Made by a program: the position numbers and the translations under genes
The notes under the pieces: generated by a model
Told to the model about the DNA's origin: nothing
The model's input: only the letters and a program-made list of their open reading frames with translations
Databases searched by the model: none
Assembly: GCA_022729575.1 (NCBI GenBank)
Contig: DZAL01000025.1
Location: 1 to 43,728 of the forward strand
Origin: Thiomargarita sp.
Lineage (GTDB): Bacteria > Pseudomonadota > Gammaproteobacteria > Beggiatoales > Beggiatoaceae
Length of the DNA: 43,728 bases
Direction: 5' to 3'
In this document: one piece after another, positions 31,201 through 38,591 of the stretch
Position numbering within the stretch: the first letter of the stretch is position 1
How the letters are laid out: the number at the start of each line of letters is the position of its first letter

Positions 31201-33953
31201 GACAATATCCGCCCGTAGCTAAGTTCAGCATTTCGCCGAATTACGTTGGCAACGCGCCTTTAACAGTTGGACTTAATGCTAAAGATTCCTATGACCTGGA
31301 TGGCAAAATCGTCCGTTATCAATGGCAAAGTTCCGCGGGTCACACTTCGTCGGATAAAAATGTTCAGATGACCTTCAACACGGCGGGTTCCTACACGATT
31401 ACTCTCACGGTCACTGATGATAGTAATTTAACAGGACAAGCGCAGCGAGAAGTGATAGTGACGGTGAATGATGTGCCGGCACCCACCGATTGTTCTCAAG
31501 TGACTCAAATTCCACCGCAGGAGTGTCAGGCATTGTTAGCACTCTATCACAGCACTAACGGTCCCAATTGGAAGAAAAAAGACAATTGGAATAAGACCAA
31601 TATGCCTTGCAATTGGTATGGTGTGGGATGTAAAAAAGGGCATGTGGGTACGCTATATTTGACTGACAACAATTTGGTTGGAACGCTTTCCCCAGAATTG
31701 AATGTTTTATCTGCGGTCACGATTTTTTGGTTTAAACTGTGTGGAAATCAACTGAGTGGTCATCTTCCTGACTTGAGTGCTTTGTCAGTAGAATGGTTCT
31801 GTTTAAATAACAATCAACTGAGTGGTCACATTACTACTCAACTTCCAAAGAGTATAGGGAATTTGAGTTTAGATAATAACCAATTCACTGGCCCTCTTCC
31901 TGAGTCGATAGGTAACGTTTTTGCCATGTTGAGTTTCTCCAATAACCACTTTTGTGGGGAAGTGCCACGTTCGGTCATGAAGAGAACATTTCGTCCAGAA
32001 ATTGGTTTAAGTAACAACCATTTAATTGCTTCTGACCCTGAAGTGGCGGCGTTTCTTGATAGAACGATGCCTGGATGGGAGAAAACACAAACGCCTGGAG
32101 GGGATTGTGCAGTCAGTAATTGTACCTACACTATCACCCCAACTACGACCTCTCACAGTCTGCTACCAGAGACGGGCACCCTCACCATCACTGCGCCTGC
32201 AAATTGTCCCTGGACCGCTACTAGCAATGATGGATGGATACGCATCACTTCAGGGAATAGTGGACAAGGAAATGGGACTATTACTTATTCGGTAGCAGGC
32301 AATACTGAGTTTGTAATGATAAGTCCCTATATTCCAAGCAAAAATCGCAATGGCACTCTCACCATTGCAGAACAAACTGTTACCATTAATCAAAAGGGGG
32401 AGGCTGATTGCACTTACACTATCACTCCAACCACCGCTTCTCACAGTGCTAATTCCGAAACGGGCACTCTTACCATTACTGCCCCTACAGGTTGTAACTG
32501 GTATGCCTCCAGCAATGATAGATGGATAAGCATTACTTCAAAGGATAGAGGGCAAGGAAATGGGACACTCACCTATTCGGTTACGGATAATACTAATGCT
32601 GGTTGCATAAGCCCTTGTCCTCCAAGCCAAAGTCGTAGTGGGACTATCTCCATTGCGGGGCAAACGGTTACGGTGACTCAAAATGCTATAATGGACCTAA
32701 CTAATGGTTTGGTAGCCTATTATCCATTCAATGGAAATGCTAATGACGAAAGCGGTAATGGAAATTCTGGAACAGTAGACGGTGCTACCTTAACAGAAGA
32801 TCGATTTGGTAATCTGAATAGTGCTTATAGTTTTGATGGGGTAAACGACAAAATTTACTTTACTCAGAAACATTTTGCACGAAACAACCAACTCAGTGTG
32901 TCTGTATGGCTTAAAGCTAATCCTGATAACAAGAATCTCTACTTCGCAATGTGTAGTGATTTTGGAATGTGGAATAGTGGTATAGAAGCAGGTTTAGCTA
33001 TCTCTCTCCCTGGCACCGACAGTGCGTCTGGTACTTTGACCGGTTTTGGGGAATGGAACCATCTGGTCGGAACGTATGATGGTACTTACATCCAAACCTA
33101 TATTAATGGTAACCTGATTGAAAAAACACTACATGAAGGTACTTTATCAGACCCAAATCGTTCTCTAACTTTTGGTGTATTTAGTCTGACTGACCCCCAT
33201 TATTGGGCGGGGGTATTGGATGATATTCGCATTTACAATCGCGTTCTTTCAGAAACTGAAGTTCGAACACTATTCAACGATAACGTAACCTTCAGCAATA
33301 GCACTCCACCCAAAGTGGAAGTCGCTAACCCCATCGTCTCCCAAGCCATCTATCAAACGGGCGAGACCCTTCGAGTGACGTTGCCATCTTTACCAGTAGG
33401 ACAAGAACAATATGTAGGAATTGGCCTACCCAACAGTTCTCTCTACCTCTTGAACCAATTAAATTCCTTCATTCCATTTGACAACGTGACTTTCCCCGTG
33501 TGGCCAGGAGGAGAGGTGGCCATTGACCAGCCCGTCACTGCGGACCTGCCTAGTGGTCTTTACACAGTGTATTTGTTACGGACACCAACGGGTGTGAGTC
33601 CATCCTCCGTGAAAAAGGAAGACTGGGCGTTGGGGACAGCAATGTTTAACATTAACCACACCGCTTGCACTTACACGGTCACTCCAGCTAATATTTCTCA
33701 TTCTACTAAATCAGAAACAGGCACCGTCACCATCAATGCACCTGCCGGTTGCCCCTGGACCGCTACCAGTAATACCCAGTCGATAACGATTACTTCAGAG
33801 AATAGTGGACAAGGAAATGGAACGGTCACTTACTCGGTGAAGAGTAACTTTTCTGAATGCGTAAGCCCTTCTTGTCTTCCAAGCCAAAATCGCAGTGGCA
33901 CTCTCACGATTGCCGGACAAATGGTTACGGTTAATCAACAAGGTGAACGCTGA
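28242..33953 (+). CDS. Giant secreted multidomain protein with papain-like protease
   Basis: Start at 28242, with GAGGGG 8 bases upstream and a signal peptide ending near SHALSA; about 1903 residues. Domains in order: seven RCC1-like repeats of about 37 residues (36-288; YHTCVVKNDGSLACWG pattern); BACON 1 (291-376); a beta-rich linker; a C1A papain-like protease (620-800) with Q and Cys in HQKSCGSCWAF, His in SHAITLVGF and Asn in FKNSWG; a Cys/Asp-rich DNDGDGYC calcium-type segment (847-900); two PKD domains (903-1074); plant-type LRRs (1083-1279, NNQLSGHI pattern); BACON 2 and 3 (1293-1480); LamG (1486-1681, VAYYPFNGNANDESG); and BACON 4 (1807-1903). All catalytic residues are present. It is probably exported and may bind glycans; no sorting signal is visible at the C-terminus. 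Function is inferred from domains only. Confidence 0.85.
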   Translation: MTTIFLNNTYKSIKSIVCALALFLSLIASHALSAATLGAGGYHTCVVKNDGSLACWGINDDGRATPPIGIFSQLSVGWDHACAVRTDATLICWGRNESNLPVPVVGSFLQVSAGNDYTCALKTDGTLACWGDNLMTPPVGTFTQISTGWYHACGVKTDGTLACWGKNDYQQATPPEGTFLQVTANGYHSCGIKTDSTVVCWGNTSRNQASPPSDAVTQIAAGFWYTCGIKTDGTLACWGENDYGQALPPTGNFVQVTAGLQHACGVKTDGTVSCWGDNSKGQAAPPFEVTFNCSYHIEPPSYFHAASAATGTVTVFTSAAECPWTASSQVDWVTITAGNAGQGNGVLTYDVAANGGEQNREGTLFIADQSFAVSQWTTATTPVDTQNAFSMPVTAEAIRTESQNLSVQTPPKEFRSQTFPITLPNNIYGLSITGQFGLRLEAMEDDPAAFVRVVLVDNNTQSEYLVYEKSLQSLTAEEFNSPRPLKIEKVCEETCVLPQPLNSFSLRLEVRHGALSIGEVSYVETPIAEDIEELRAKQNAVKIWQLNEQDLGWIAGETSVSNLSYAEKKKLVGVLQEGQTEIREVNLQGFEYYRGGVFELKPTPATIRKRSNRASGLVDSFDWRNRHGENWITPVKHQKSCGSCWAFASAGAMETVTNLYFNQLLNLDLAEQDILSCSGAGTCGGGNPFASKIFTSGVVDEQSFPYQASKLPCGQKLAAANEKISTTGLSNTVTAKEEEKIKKLLMEKGPLVSAIGTLSHAITLVGFETDPKDGRTIWIFKNSWGNLWGALQNIVDQETGKIYHWGEYQSQGKHENGFAYIKLEPYNLMVAALENPVNSLLKPRQIVCEDNDGDGYCNWGISKDKPSTCPASCKPEKDCDDSNPDLAVFDANYNCTGKSQPQPPIAMFTANPLKGVMPLQVTFDASGSRDPDGTIAIYEWTIDGQPAGIGNPFIYAFDKPGQFEVGLTVTDQQGLTATFKKMVTVVGQYPPVAKFSISPNYVGNAPLTVGLNAKDSYDLDGKIVRYQWQSSAGHTSSDKNVQMTFNTAGSYTITLTVTDDSNLTGQAQREVIVTVNDVPAPTDCSQVTQIPPQECQALLALYHSTNGPNWKKKDNWNKTNMPCNWYGVGCKKGHVGTLYLTDNNLVGTLSPELNVLSAVTIFWFKLCGNQLSGHLPDLSALSVEWFCLNNNQLSGHITTQLPKSIGNLSLDNNQFTGPLPESIGNVFAMLSFSNNHFCGEVPRSVMKRTFRPEIGLSNNHLIASDPEVAAFLDRTMPGWEKTQTPGGDCAVSNCTYTITPTTTSHSLLPETGTLTITAPANCPWTATSNDGWIRITSGNSGQGNGTITYSVAGNTEFVMISPYIPSKNRNGTLTIAEQTVTINQKGEADCTYTITPTTASHSANSETGTLTITAPTGCNWYASSNDRWISITSKDRGQGNGTLTYSVTDNTNAGCISPCPPSQSRSGTISIAGQTVTVTQNAIMDLTNGLVAYYPFNGNANDESGNGNSGTVDGATLTEDRFGNLNSAYSFDGVNDKIYFTQKHFARNNQLSVSVWLKANPDNKNLYFAMCSDFGMWNSGIEAGLAISLPGTDSASGTLTGFGEWNHLVGTYDGTYIQTYINGNLIEKTLHEGTLSDPNRSLTFGVFSLTDPHYWAGVLDDIRIYNRVLSETEVRTLFNDNVTFSNSTPPKVEVANPIVSQAIYQTGETLRVTLPSLPVGQEQYVGIGLPNSSLYLLNQLNSFIPFDNVTFPVWPGGEVAIDQPVTADLPSGLYTVYLLRTPTGVSPSSVKKEDWALGTAMFNINHTACTYTVTPANISHSTKSETGTVTINAPAGCPWTATSNTQSITITSENSGQGNGTVTYSVKSNFSECVSPSCLPSQNRSGTLTIAGQMVTVNQQGER

Positions 33954-34092
33954 AATAATTAAGCCAGGTAGAAAGTGTCATGCCTTTTGGTCGTCCACCC
34001 TCTCAGAAGACCTGACAGATTTTGAAAAGCTGTCAGGTCTGGGAGGGTCAGAATCAGAATTTTCAGAATTGATAACTATGGAGTATTTTTCT

Positions 34093-34326
34093 ATGCAAAT
34101 ACAACGTCACATTGAACAAATAGCCTCGACTCGTTTAGTGATTGACCTGCCCGTTTCGTTTCTCAATCATCGTGTCGAAGTGTTAATTTTAACCCTAGAG
34201 GAGCCCATGCTGGAATCCTCACCGAAGAAACGCCGTGCCCCACCACTACAATTTGCGGGTCAAGTGAAAGAACTCGGTGATGTGATAAACACCATCCCTC
34301 TCGACCATTGGAGTTTGCCTCAATGA
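34093..34326 (+). CDS. VapB-like antitoxin
   Basis: A 77-residue protein. The start at 34093 is preferred because GGAG lies nine bases upstream; 34078 is an alternative. MQIQRHIEQIASTRLVIDLP and NHRVEVLILTLEEP form the short strands of DUF2281/VapB-type antitoxins, and the tail APPLQFAGQVKELGDVINT and PLDHWSLPQ resembles the toxin-binding end, with DW/DHW near the C-terminus as is common there. It overlaps the PIN toxin gene by four bases (ATGA). A half-copy of the GTCAGAATCAGAATT element lies immediately upstream and may have displaced the original promoter. Confidence 0.7.
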   Translation: MQIQRHIEQIASTRLVIDLPVSFLNHRVEVLILTLEEPMLESSPKKRRAPPLQFAGQVKELGDVINTIPLDHWSLPQ

Positions 34327-34730
34327 TTTTACTAGATACCCATATTTGGCATTGGTGGGTCAACCAACTCCCGGATGAACTCCCGCCAAACCTACGCATC
34401 CTGATTGAAGAAGCTGCCGAAGTAGGAGTCTCCTCTATTTCTTGCTTTGAAATGGCTTGGTTAGTGAAACATGGACGCATCAGTCTGTCGATGAGTTTTA
34501 ACGAGTGGCTGAGTCAAGTTGAAGAAGCGGCTATCATCCGATTTCTACCAGTCACTCCAATTATTGCGGCAAACGCGGTGGCCTTGCCGGAACATCATCG
34601 TGACCCGATGGATCGTCTGATTATCAGTACCGCACTTTATTATGACGCTCAGTTACTCAGTTTCGACACGACCTTTCCGCTCTATCGAGACGTGGGTTTG
34701 CGTCTGATTTCCTCAAACTCTGGGATTTGA
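34323..34730 (+). CDS. PIN-domain toxin, VapC-like
   Basis: A 135-residue PIN nuclease. The four acidic positions are in place: D in MILLDTHIWHWW (residue 5), E in SISCFEMAWLVKHGR (near 42), D in HRDPMDRLIISTAL (near 95-98) and D in QLLSFDTTFPLY (near 114). The family cuts tRNA or rRNA and is held inactive by the antitoxin encoded just upstream with ATGA coupling. LLDTHIW and DPMDRLI are typical of the PIN subgroup (COG3744-like) paired with DUF2281/Phd-type antitoxins. Of the window's toxins it is the only one with no visible damage or extension. Confidence 0.88.
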   Translation: MILLDTHIWHWWVNQLPDELPPNLRILIEEAAEVGVSSISCFEMAWLVKHGRISLSMSFNEWLSQVEEAAIIRFLPVTPIIAANAVALPEHHRDPMDRLIISTALYYDAQLLSFDTTFPLYRDVGLRLISSNSGI

Positions 34731-34750
34731 CCCTATCAGGTCTGGGAGGG

Positions 34751-34833
34751 TCAAAATCAGAATTTACAGAATTAGAGAATTTTCAGAATGAGTCGGGGGT
34801 TATTCTAAAATTCTGTCAAATCCGATTCTGACA
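34751..34833. repeat. Second copy of the CAGAATCAGAATT inverted-repeat element
   Basis: Left arm TCAAAATCAGAATTTACAGA, right arm TCAAATCCGATTCTGACA, with AATTCTGTCAAAT inside. It matches 11292-11390 with more mismatches and starts about 20 bases after the PIN toxin gene. A half-copy is at 34046-34070, before the antitoxin, so the VapB/VapC pair is bracketed by this family. Confidence 0.7.
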
Positions 34834-34976
34834 ATCTCACCGCCTAGCACCACAAATAATAACCATTGAATTTCATCTACAACTCACTTTTGAGGTATAA
34901 TATATCTTTTATCGTAAGCCTTTCTCAAGACCACATTATTGCACTCCCCACAGCATTAATGGCACGTCTCCATTTC

Positions 34977-35153
34977 TTGCCATCTTTACCAGCAGGACCA
35001 GAACAATATGTAGGAACTGGCCTACCCAACAGTTCTCTCTATCTTTTGAACCAGTTAAATTCCTTCATTCCATTTTGACAACGTGACTTTCCCCGTATGG
35101 CCAGGAGGAGAGGTGGCCATCGACCAGCCCGTCACTGCGGACCTGCCTAGTAG
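34977..35153 (+). pseudogene. Duplicated scrap of the giant secreted gene
   Basis: The segment matches 33385-33556 of the giant gene (LPSLPAGPEQYVGTGLPNSS, then LYLLNQLNSFIPF) at high identity. It has one extra T in ATTCCATTTTGAC that shifts the frame, and ends at the left end of the insertion sequence. It has no start or signal peptide. The upstream part 34834-34976 is not recognisable. Confidence 0.85.
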
Positions 35154-36776
35154 TAGGCCGTCGAAATTTTCTGATTTTTGAGATATTTTATTTTCCCAGC
35201 ATATGGATTCCAATAATTGGTAAAGATAAGTTGGAAAATCGATAAAATAAAATGGTAAAATCAACCCCTAGTTTAATGACCGATAGTCATACAAATAATG
35301 ATACAAATGTACAAACTATTACCAAGCCGTAACCAGTGGAAAAGTAAAGCTATTCAACGCGCTCACGAAATTCGCGAACAGCGCAAAACACCAAAGCGCT
35401 ATCAAGCCAAAATAGCCGAACTTCAGAGACAATTACAACCAGCAGAAGAGAAGCAAAAAAAATTCTTAAATTCCCCCCTCGCGCCCGTGGTGGAGATCAC
35501 GCCGGCGACCGAAACGCGCACTTTATGCGTGTTATTGATAAGACAAGGGATAGTTTCTTATCGTAGTATTCCCCGTATCCTACAGTTGCTTCACGCTAAC
35601 ACCTCGCTGACTTTGGGGTGGATACCGCATTTTACGTCGGTGATTAACTGGACTTTGCGCGTCGGCTTGGGATTGCTTCTACAGGTCAAGCCCCTTCGCA
35701 CGTCTTGGGCCGCTATCATCGACCACTCCATCGACATAGGCACGAAAAAAGTCTTAGTGGTGTTACGGGTGTCAATGGCGGCCTTATCTCAAAGGGGGTC
35801 TGCCATTCAACTACAAGACTGTGAATGTATCGGTGTCACCGTCAGCGAAACCGTCAATGGAGAAACACTTTCGCAGGACTTAGAAAAGATTTTTAATCGT
35901 GCGGGTTTGCCTGCCGTCATCATTAAAGACCATGATTCCACTCTGCAAAAAGGAGTCCGGTTATGGTCTGAAAAGCAGGAGAACAGCATTCTTGTCATAG
36001 CAGATATAGGCTATCTGATGGCAACTGCGCTTAAACAACAATTTGAGAAAGCTACGGCTTATCAGCAATTTATCTCGTTGCTAAACCAAGGTGCAAATCA
36101 CTTGCGGCAAACTGATTTGGCGTTTCTGATTCCTCCTAAACTGCGTCTGAAAGGACGTTTTCAAAGCATCAACCAGTTGGCTAAATGGGGCGAACCGAGG
36201 CTTTTGGTGTTTGCCGTCAAAGGTCGTGCCAAGCAAGGTAGCCTATTAGCCCGGGTTCTGGTTACTCAAACCCTTCCTCAAGCGCTTTGCCAAAACCACC
36301 AAAGTGGTATCACCAGTCATGGAAATTCTTAAACAGAAAGGACTTGAGCAAAATAGTTATGAAATCTGTGAGCAATTGTCCGAAGAACTGCCGAAACACT
36401 CCAAAGTGAAAAAACCTTTGCCACGTTGGCTACCACAACATCTTGAAATCCAGAAACCAACCACCTCGTTACCGTTATTAGTGAGTAGCGATATTATCGA
36501 ATCGTTATTTGGCCAATTTAAACAGATTTTGGAACGTAGTCCCCAAGCCGACATGAACCGCACCACCTTACTTATTCCTGCACTTTGTGGCAATCTTTCG
36601 GCGAATCTCGTGACACCGGCTTTAAATAGAGCGCGTCACCAAGATTTACCGATTTGGGAGCAAGAAAACATACCCTATACGATCCGAAAGAAACGCCAAG
36701 CTTTTTTCCGTGATTTAGATAGCCAAAAAAAACGGGAAAAATATAGTTGAGATCTGGGGATTATTTCGACAGCCTA
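35154..36776 (+). mobile_element. Insertion sequence, about 1.62 kb, TA-flanked
   Basis: The left end TAGGCCGTCGAAAT and the reverse complement of the right end TAGGCTGTCGAAAT match at 13 of 14 positions, giving terminal inverted repeats next to TA dinucleotides at both ends. Inside is one transposase split over two frames. The left flank is the duplicated giant-gene scrap and the right flank is Rhs-adjacent sequence, so the two flanks do not rejoin into one gene; a deletion or rearrangement may have followed insertion. The family is not one I can name; TA flanks recall IS630/Tc1-like elements but the transposase looks different. Confidence 0.75.
35298..36750 (+). pseudogene. DDE-type transposase, frameshifted
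   Basis: The first frame (35298-36332) starts MIQMYKLLPSRNQWKSKAIQ with a basic coiled N-terminus (about 15-50). It carries IIDHSIDIGTKKVLVVLRV near 137-155 and VIIKDHDSTLQKGVRLW near 209-225, the first two candidate catalytic aspartates. The second frame (to 36750) has SSDIIESLFGQFKQILE, a plausible catalytic glutamate. Between them the frame changes: LKRFAKTTKVVSPVMEILKQ in the second frame must join the first somewhere around 36265-36330. Together they would give about 480 residues. This could be an inactivating shift or, less likely, programmed frameshifting. Confidence 0.65.
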
Positions 36777-36818
36777 GGTTGGGCCTCGGTTAATTCAAAG
36801 CCAAAGGCGAGATAAAAA

Positions 36819-37807
36819 TCACTGATGTCGGCCAATTCCACCGGTCGGCCGGCGATGCGTCGTCCGTCCATACGGTGCATACTGAAATCTCTCCGTTACT
36901 TGTCCAGTTTCGTTAGTCAAAGCGACCGTACTCCCACGATAATCAAAATGATAACTCCGATATTCCCCGTCCTTCTCCTCGCCAATCAATCCTAACCCAT
37001 AGACATAAAACGTCTTGACCCCATTCTCCTCCTTGAACAACACCTGACTTAAGGCCGGTTGCGAATTGATGACATAATTGGTCTGATTTACCCCAATCCG
37101 TTGATTCTCGGCATCATAACGATAACTCGTATTTCCAGCTTGTACCAACCGATTCCGAGAATCAAACTGCAACGCACTCAGTTGCTCATTCAACGGTACG
37201 GTCAACAAATTCCCGTCCGCATCAAACTGAATCGCCTGCCCGTTATAAGTCGCCAACCGATTCGCTGCCGAATAAGTCATCGTTACCGGTGGTAGCGACA
37301 CGGAGTCAGGCTTTGGAAGAGTGGGTTCCTTGACAATATTCCCCGCGGCATCATAACTATAGTCAACTTGACGAAGGAGATTTCCATCACTCTCCTTTTC
37401 CACCTGCTGCACCAATTGCCCCGCCACATTATAACGACGACTCATCTGAGTGCCATTGGGACGAGTCTCACTTATCAATCGCCCATTTTTATCATACTCA
37501 TAACCGGTGACACGACCTGCCCAATCAGTGACCTTGACTAATTGGTCAGCCGCATCATACTCATAATGAACCACCTTCCCGTCAGGATAAGTCAAGCCGA
37601 CCAGATTCCCAACTTCATCATACTCATAATGCAACGTATTCCCCTTCACGTCCGTGTAACTGGTGACACGATTGAGAGCATCATAAGTCCGAGAAATGGT
37701 CCCTTGGGAGTCCGTGACCGTGAGGACATTGCCATTCTTATCATAGCTAAAATTCACGGTGCCATCAAGGTCGGTGACACTCACCAGTCTCCCCGCCGCG
37801 TCGTATT
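36819..37807 (-). pseudogene. Truncated Rhs/YD-repeat gene copy
   Basis: This minus-strand fragment of about 325 codons matches the C-terminal YD-repeat section of the Rhs protein at 38592-43526. YEYDAADQLVKVTDWAGRVT, SRRYNVAGQLVQQVEK and FYVYGLGLIGEEKDGEYRSY are typical. It begins abruptly inside a repeat at 37802 and ends at FQYAPYG followed by RTTHRRPTGGIGRHQ, so it lacks both the N-terminus and the Rhs core/DPTG boundary. The 37541-37795 part is almost identical to the full gene whereas the later part (ESDGNLLRQVDYSYDAAGN) differs. In a second frame after the break, VELADISDFYLAFGFELTEA is open to the insertion sequence, perhaps the trace of a lost tip. Confidence 0.85.
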
Positions 37808-37955
37808 ACCTCGTTACCACGCTCCGCGTGGTAATGCAGTGGGGACGCTCCGCGTCCAGTGCGGCCTGGTGGCGGTTCACTCGCGGTAGTTCGTTCAGGT
37901 CACTGGACGCGGAGCGGCCGGGCGGCATTACTTTGCTCCGCGTGGTAACGAGGTG
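37802..37955. repeat. 150-bp repeat with CTCGTTACCACG ends
   Basis: The ends ATTACCTCGTTACCACG (left) and CGCGTGGTAACGAGGTGAAT (right) are inverted copies; inside, GACGCTCCGCGTCC and GGACGCGGAGCGGCC are also inverted. It sits exactly between the truncated Rhs copy and the pentapeptide-repeat gene and supplies the last eight codons and stop of the latter. Related sequence is at 27383-27412. Confidence 0.75.
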
Positions 37956-38425
37956 AATATCATCCCATAATCTCTTGGATTAAACTCGTCAGAAAAAGTG
38001 GTATTATCATCATATTCAGCTCCTTGTAATACCACGCCTTCAATATTCGCATGCACAAGATTTGCGCCTTGAAGACGAACACTACCACCAATGTTATCCT
38101 TACCCAAGTTAGCGTTTCGGAGATTAGTTCCTTGAAACACCACACCAGTACAGTTTGCGCCACGCAAATCCGAACCGGCCAGATTGGCGTTAGTGAAATC
38201 TGAACAACATGCCATCATCATGTACAAATTTGCTCCTTCCAAATTAGCATTTACCAATTTGGTATCCATACAGATAAGGCCTTCCGCAACGACACCTGAT
38301 AGATTTGCCCCGGTCAAATCTAGATCACTCAAGTCATGAAACTCATTCTCATATAAAAACAAGATATTTCCATCAGTATCTTTGATCTCGTGTATTACTC
38401 GGTTATCCTGAGTAGTTATCTGCAT
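37928..38425 (-). CDS. Pentapeptide-repeat protein
   Basis: A 165-residue protein with about eighteen A(D/N)LxG-type pentapeptides from residue 30 to about 140: DLDLTGANLSGVVAEGL, NANLEGANLYMM, DFTNANLAGSDLRGANCTG and NLVHANIEGVVLQGAEYDD. These make a right-handed quadrilateral beta-helix. The N-terminal 30 residues (DNRVIHEIKDTDGNILFLYE) form a small beta-strand cap often seen in such proteins. The last residues FTSLPRGAK are encoded by the repeat at 37802-37955, so the normal C-terminus is probably lost. It follows the Rhs gene on the same strand with a 166-base gap; some Rhs-linked pentapeptide proteins could act as immunity factors, but that is conjecture here. Confidence 0.8.
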   Translation of the reverse strand: MQITTQDNRVIHEIKDTDGNILFLYENEFHDLSDLDLTGANLSGVVAEGLICMDTKLVNANLEGANLYMMMACCSDFTNANLAGSDLRGANCTGVVFQGTNLRNANLGKDNIGGSVRLQGANLVHANIEGVVLQGAEYDDNTTFSDEFNPRDYGMIFTSLPRGAK

Positions 38426-38591
38426 ATCAGTCTAAATCATCAAGTGTAAAGTATCACAACTTATAGAAACGAAAATTAATGGTTAACCATATTTCTGTCG
38501 ACCTCTTGAGTATTTTGGAAACTTTCAAAGTCTCTATTAAAAACTAATTCTCGCCTCTCTAAGGTACACATAACCAAGACCATGTCCGCTG

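Noticed and set aside
36304..36750. Second transposase frame as an independent gene
   Set aside because: It begins inside the first frame, carries only the C-terminal catalytic Glu region and lacks its own plausible start; it is better read as the continuation of the same transposase.
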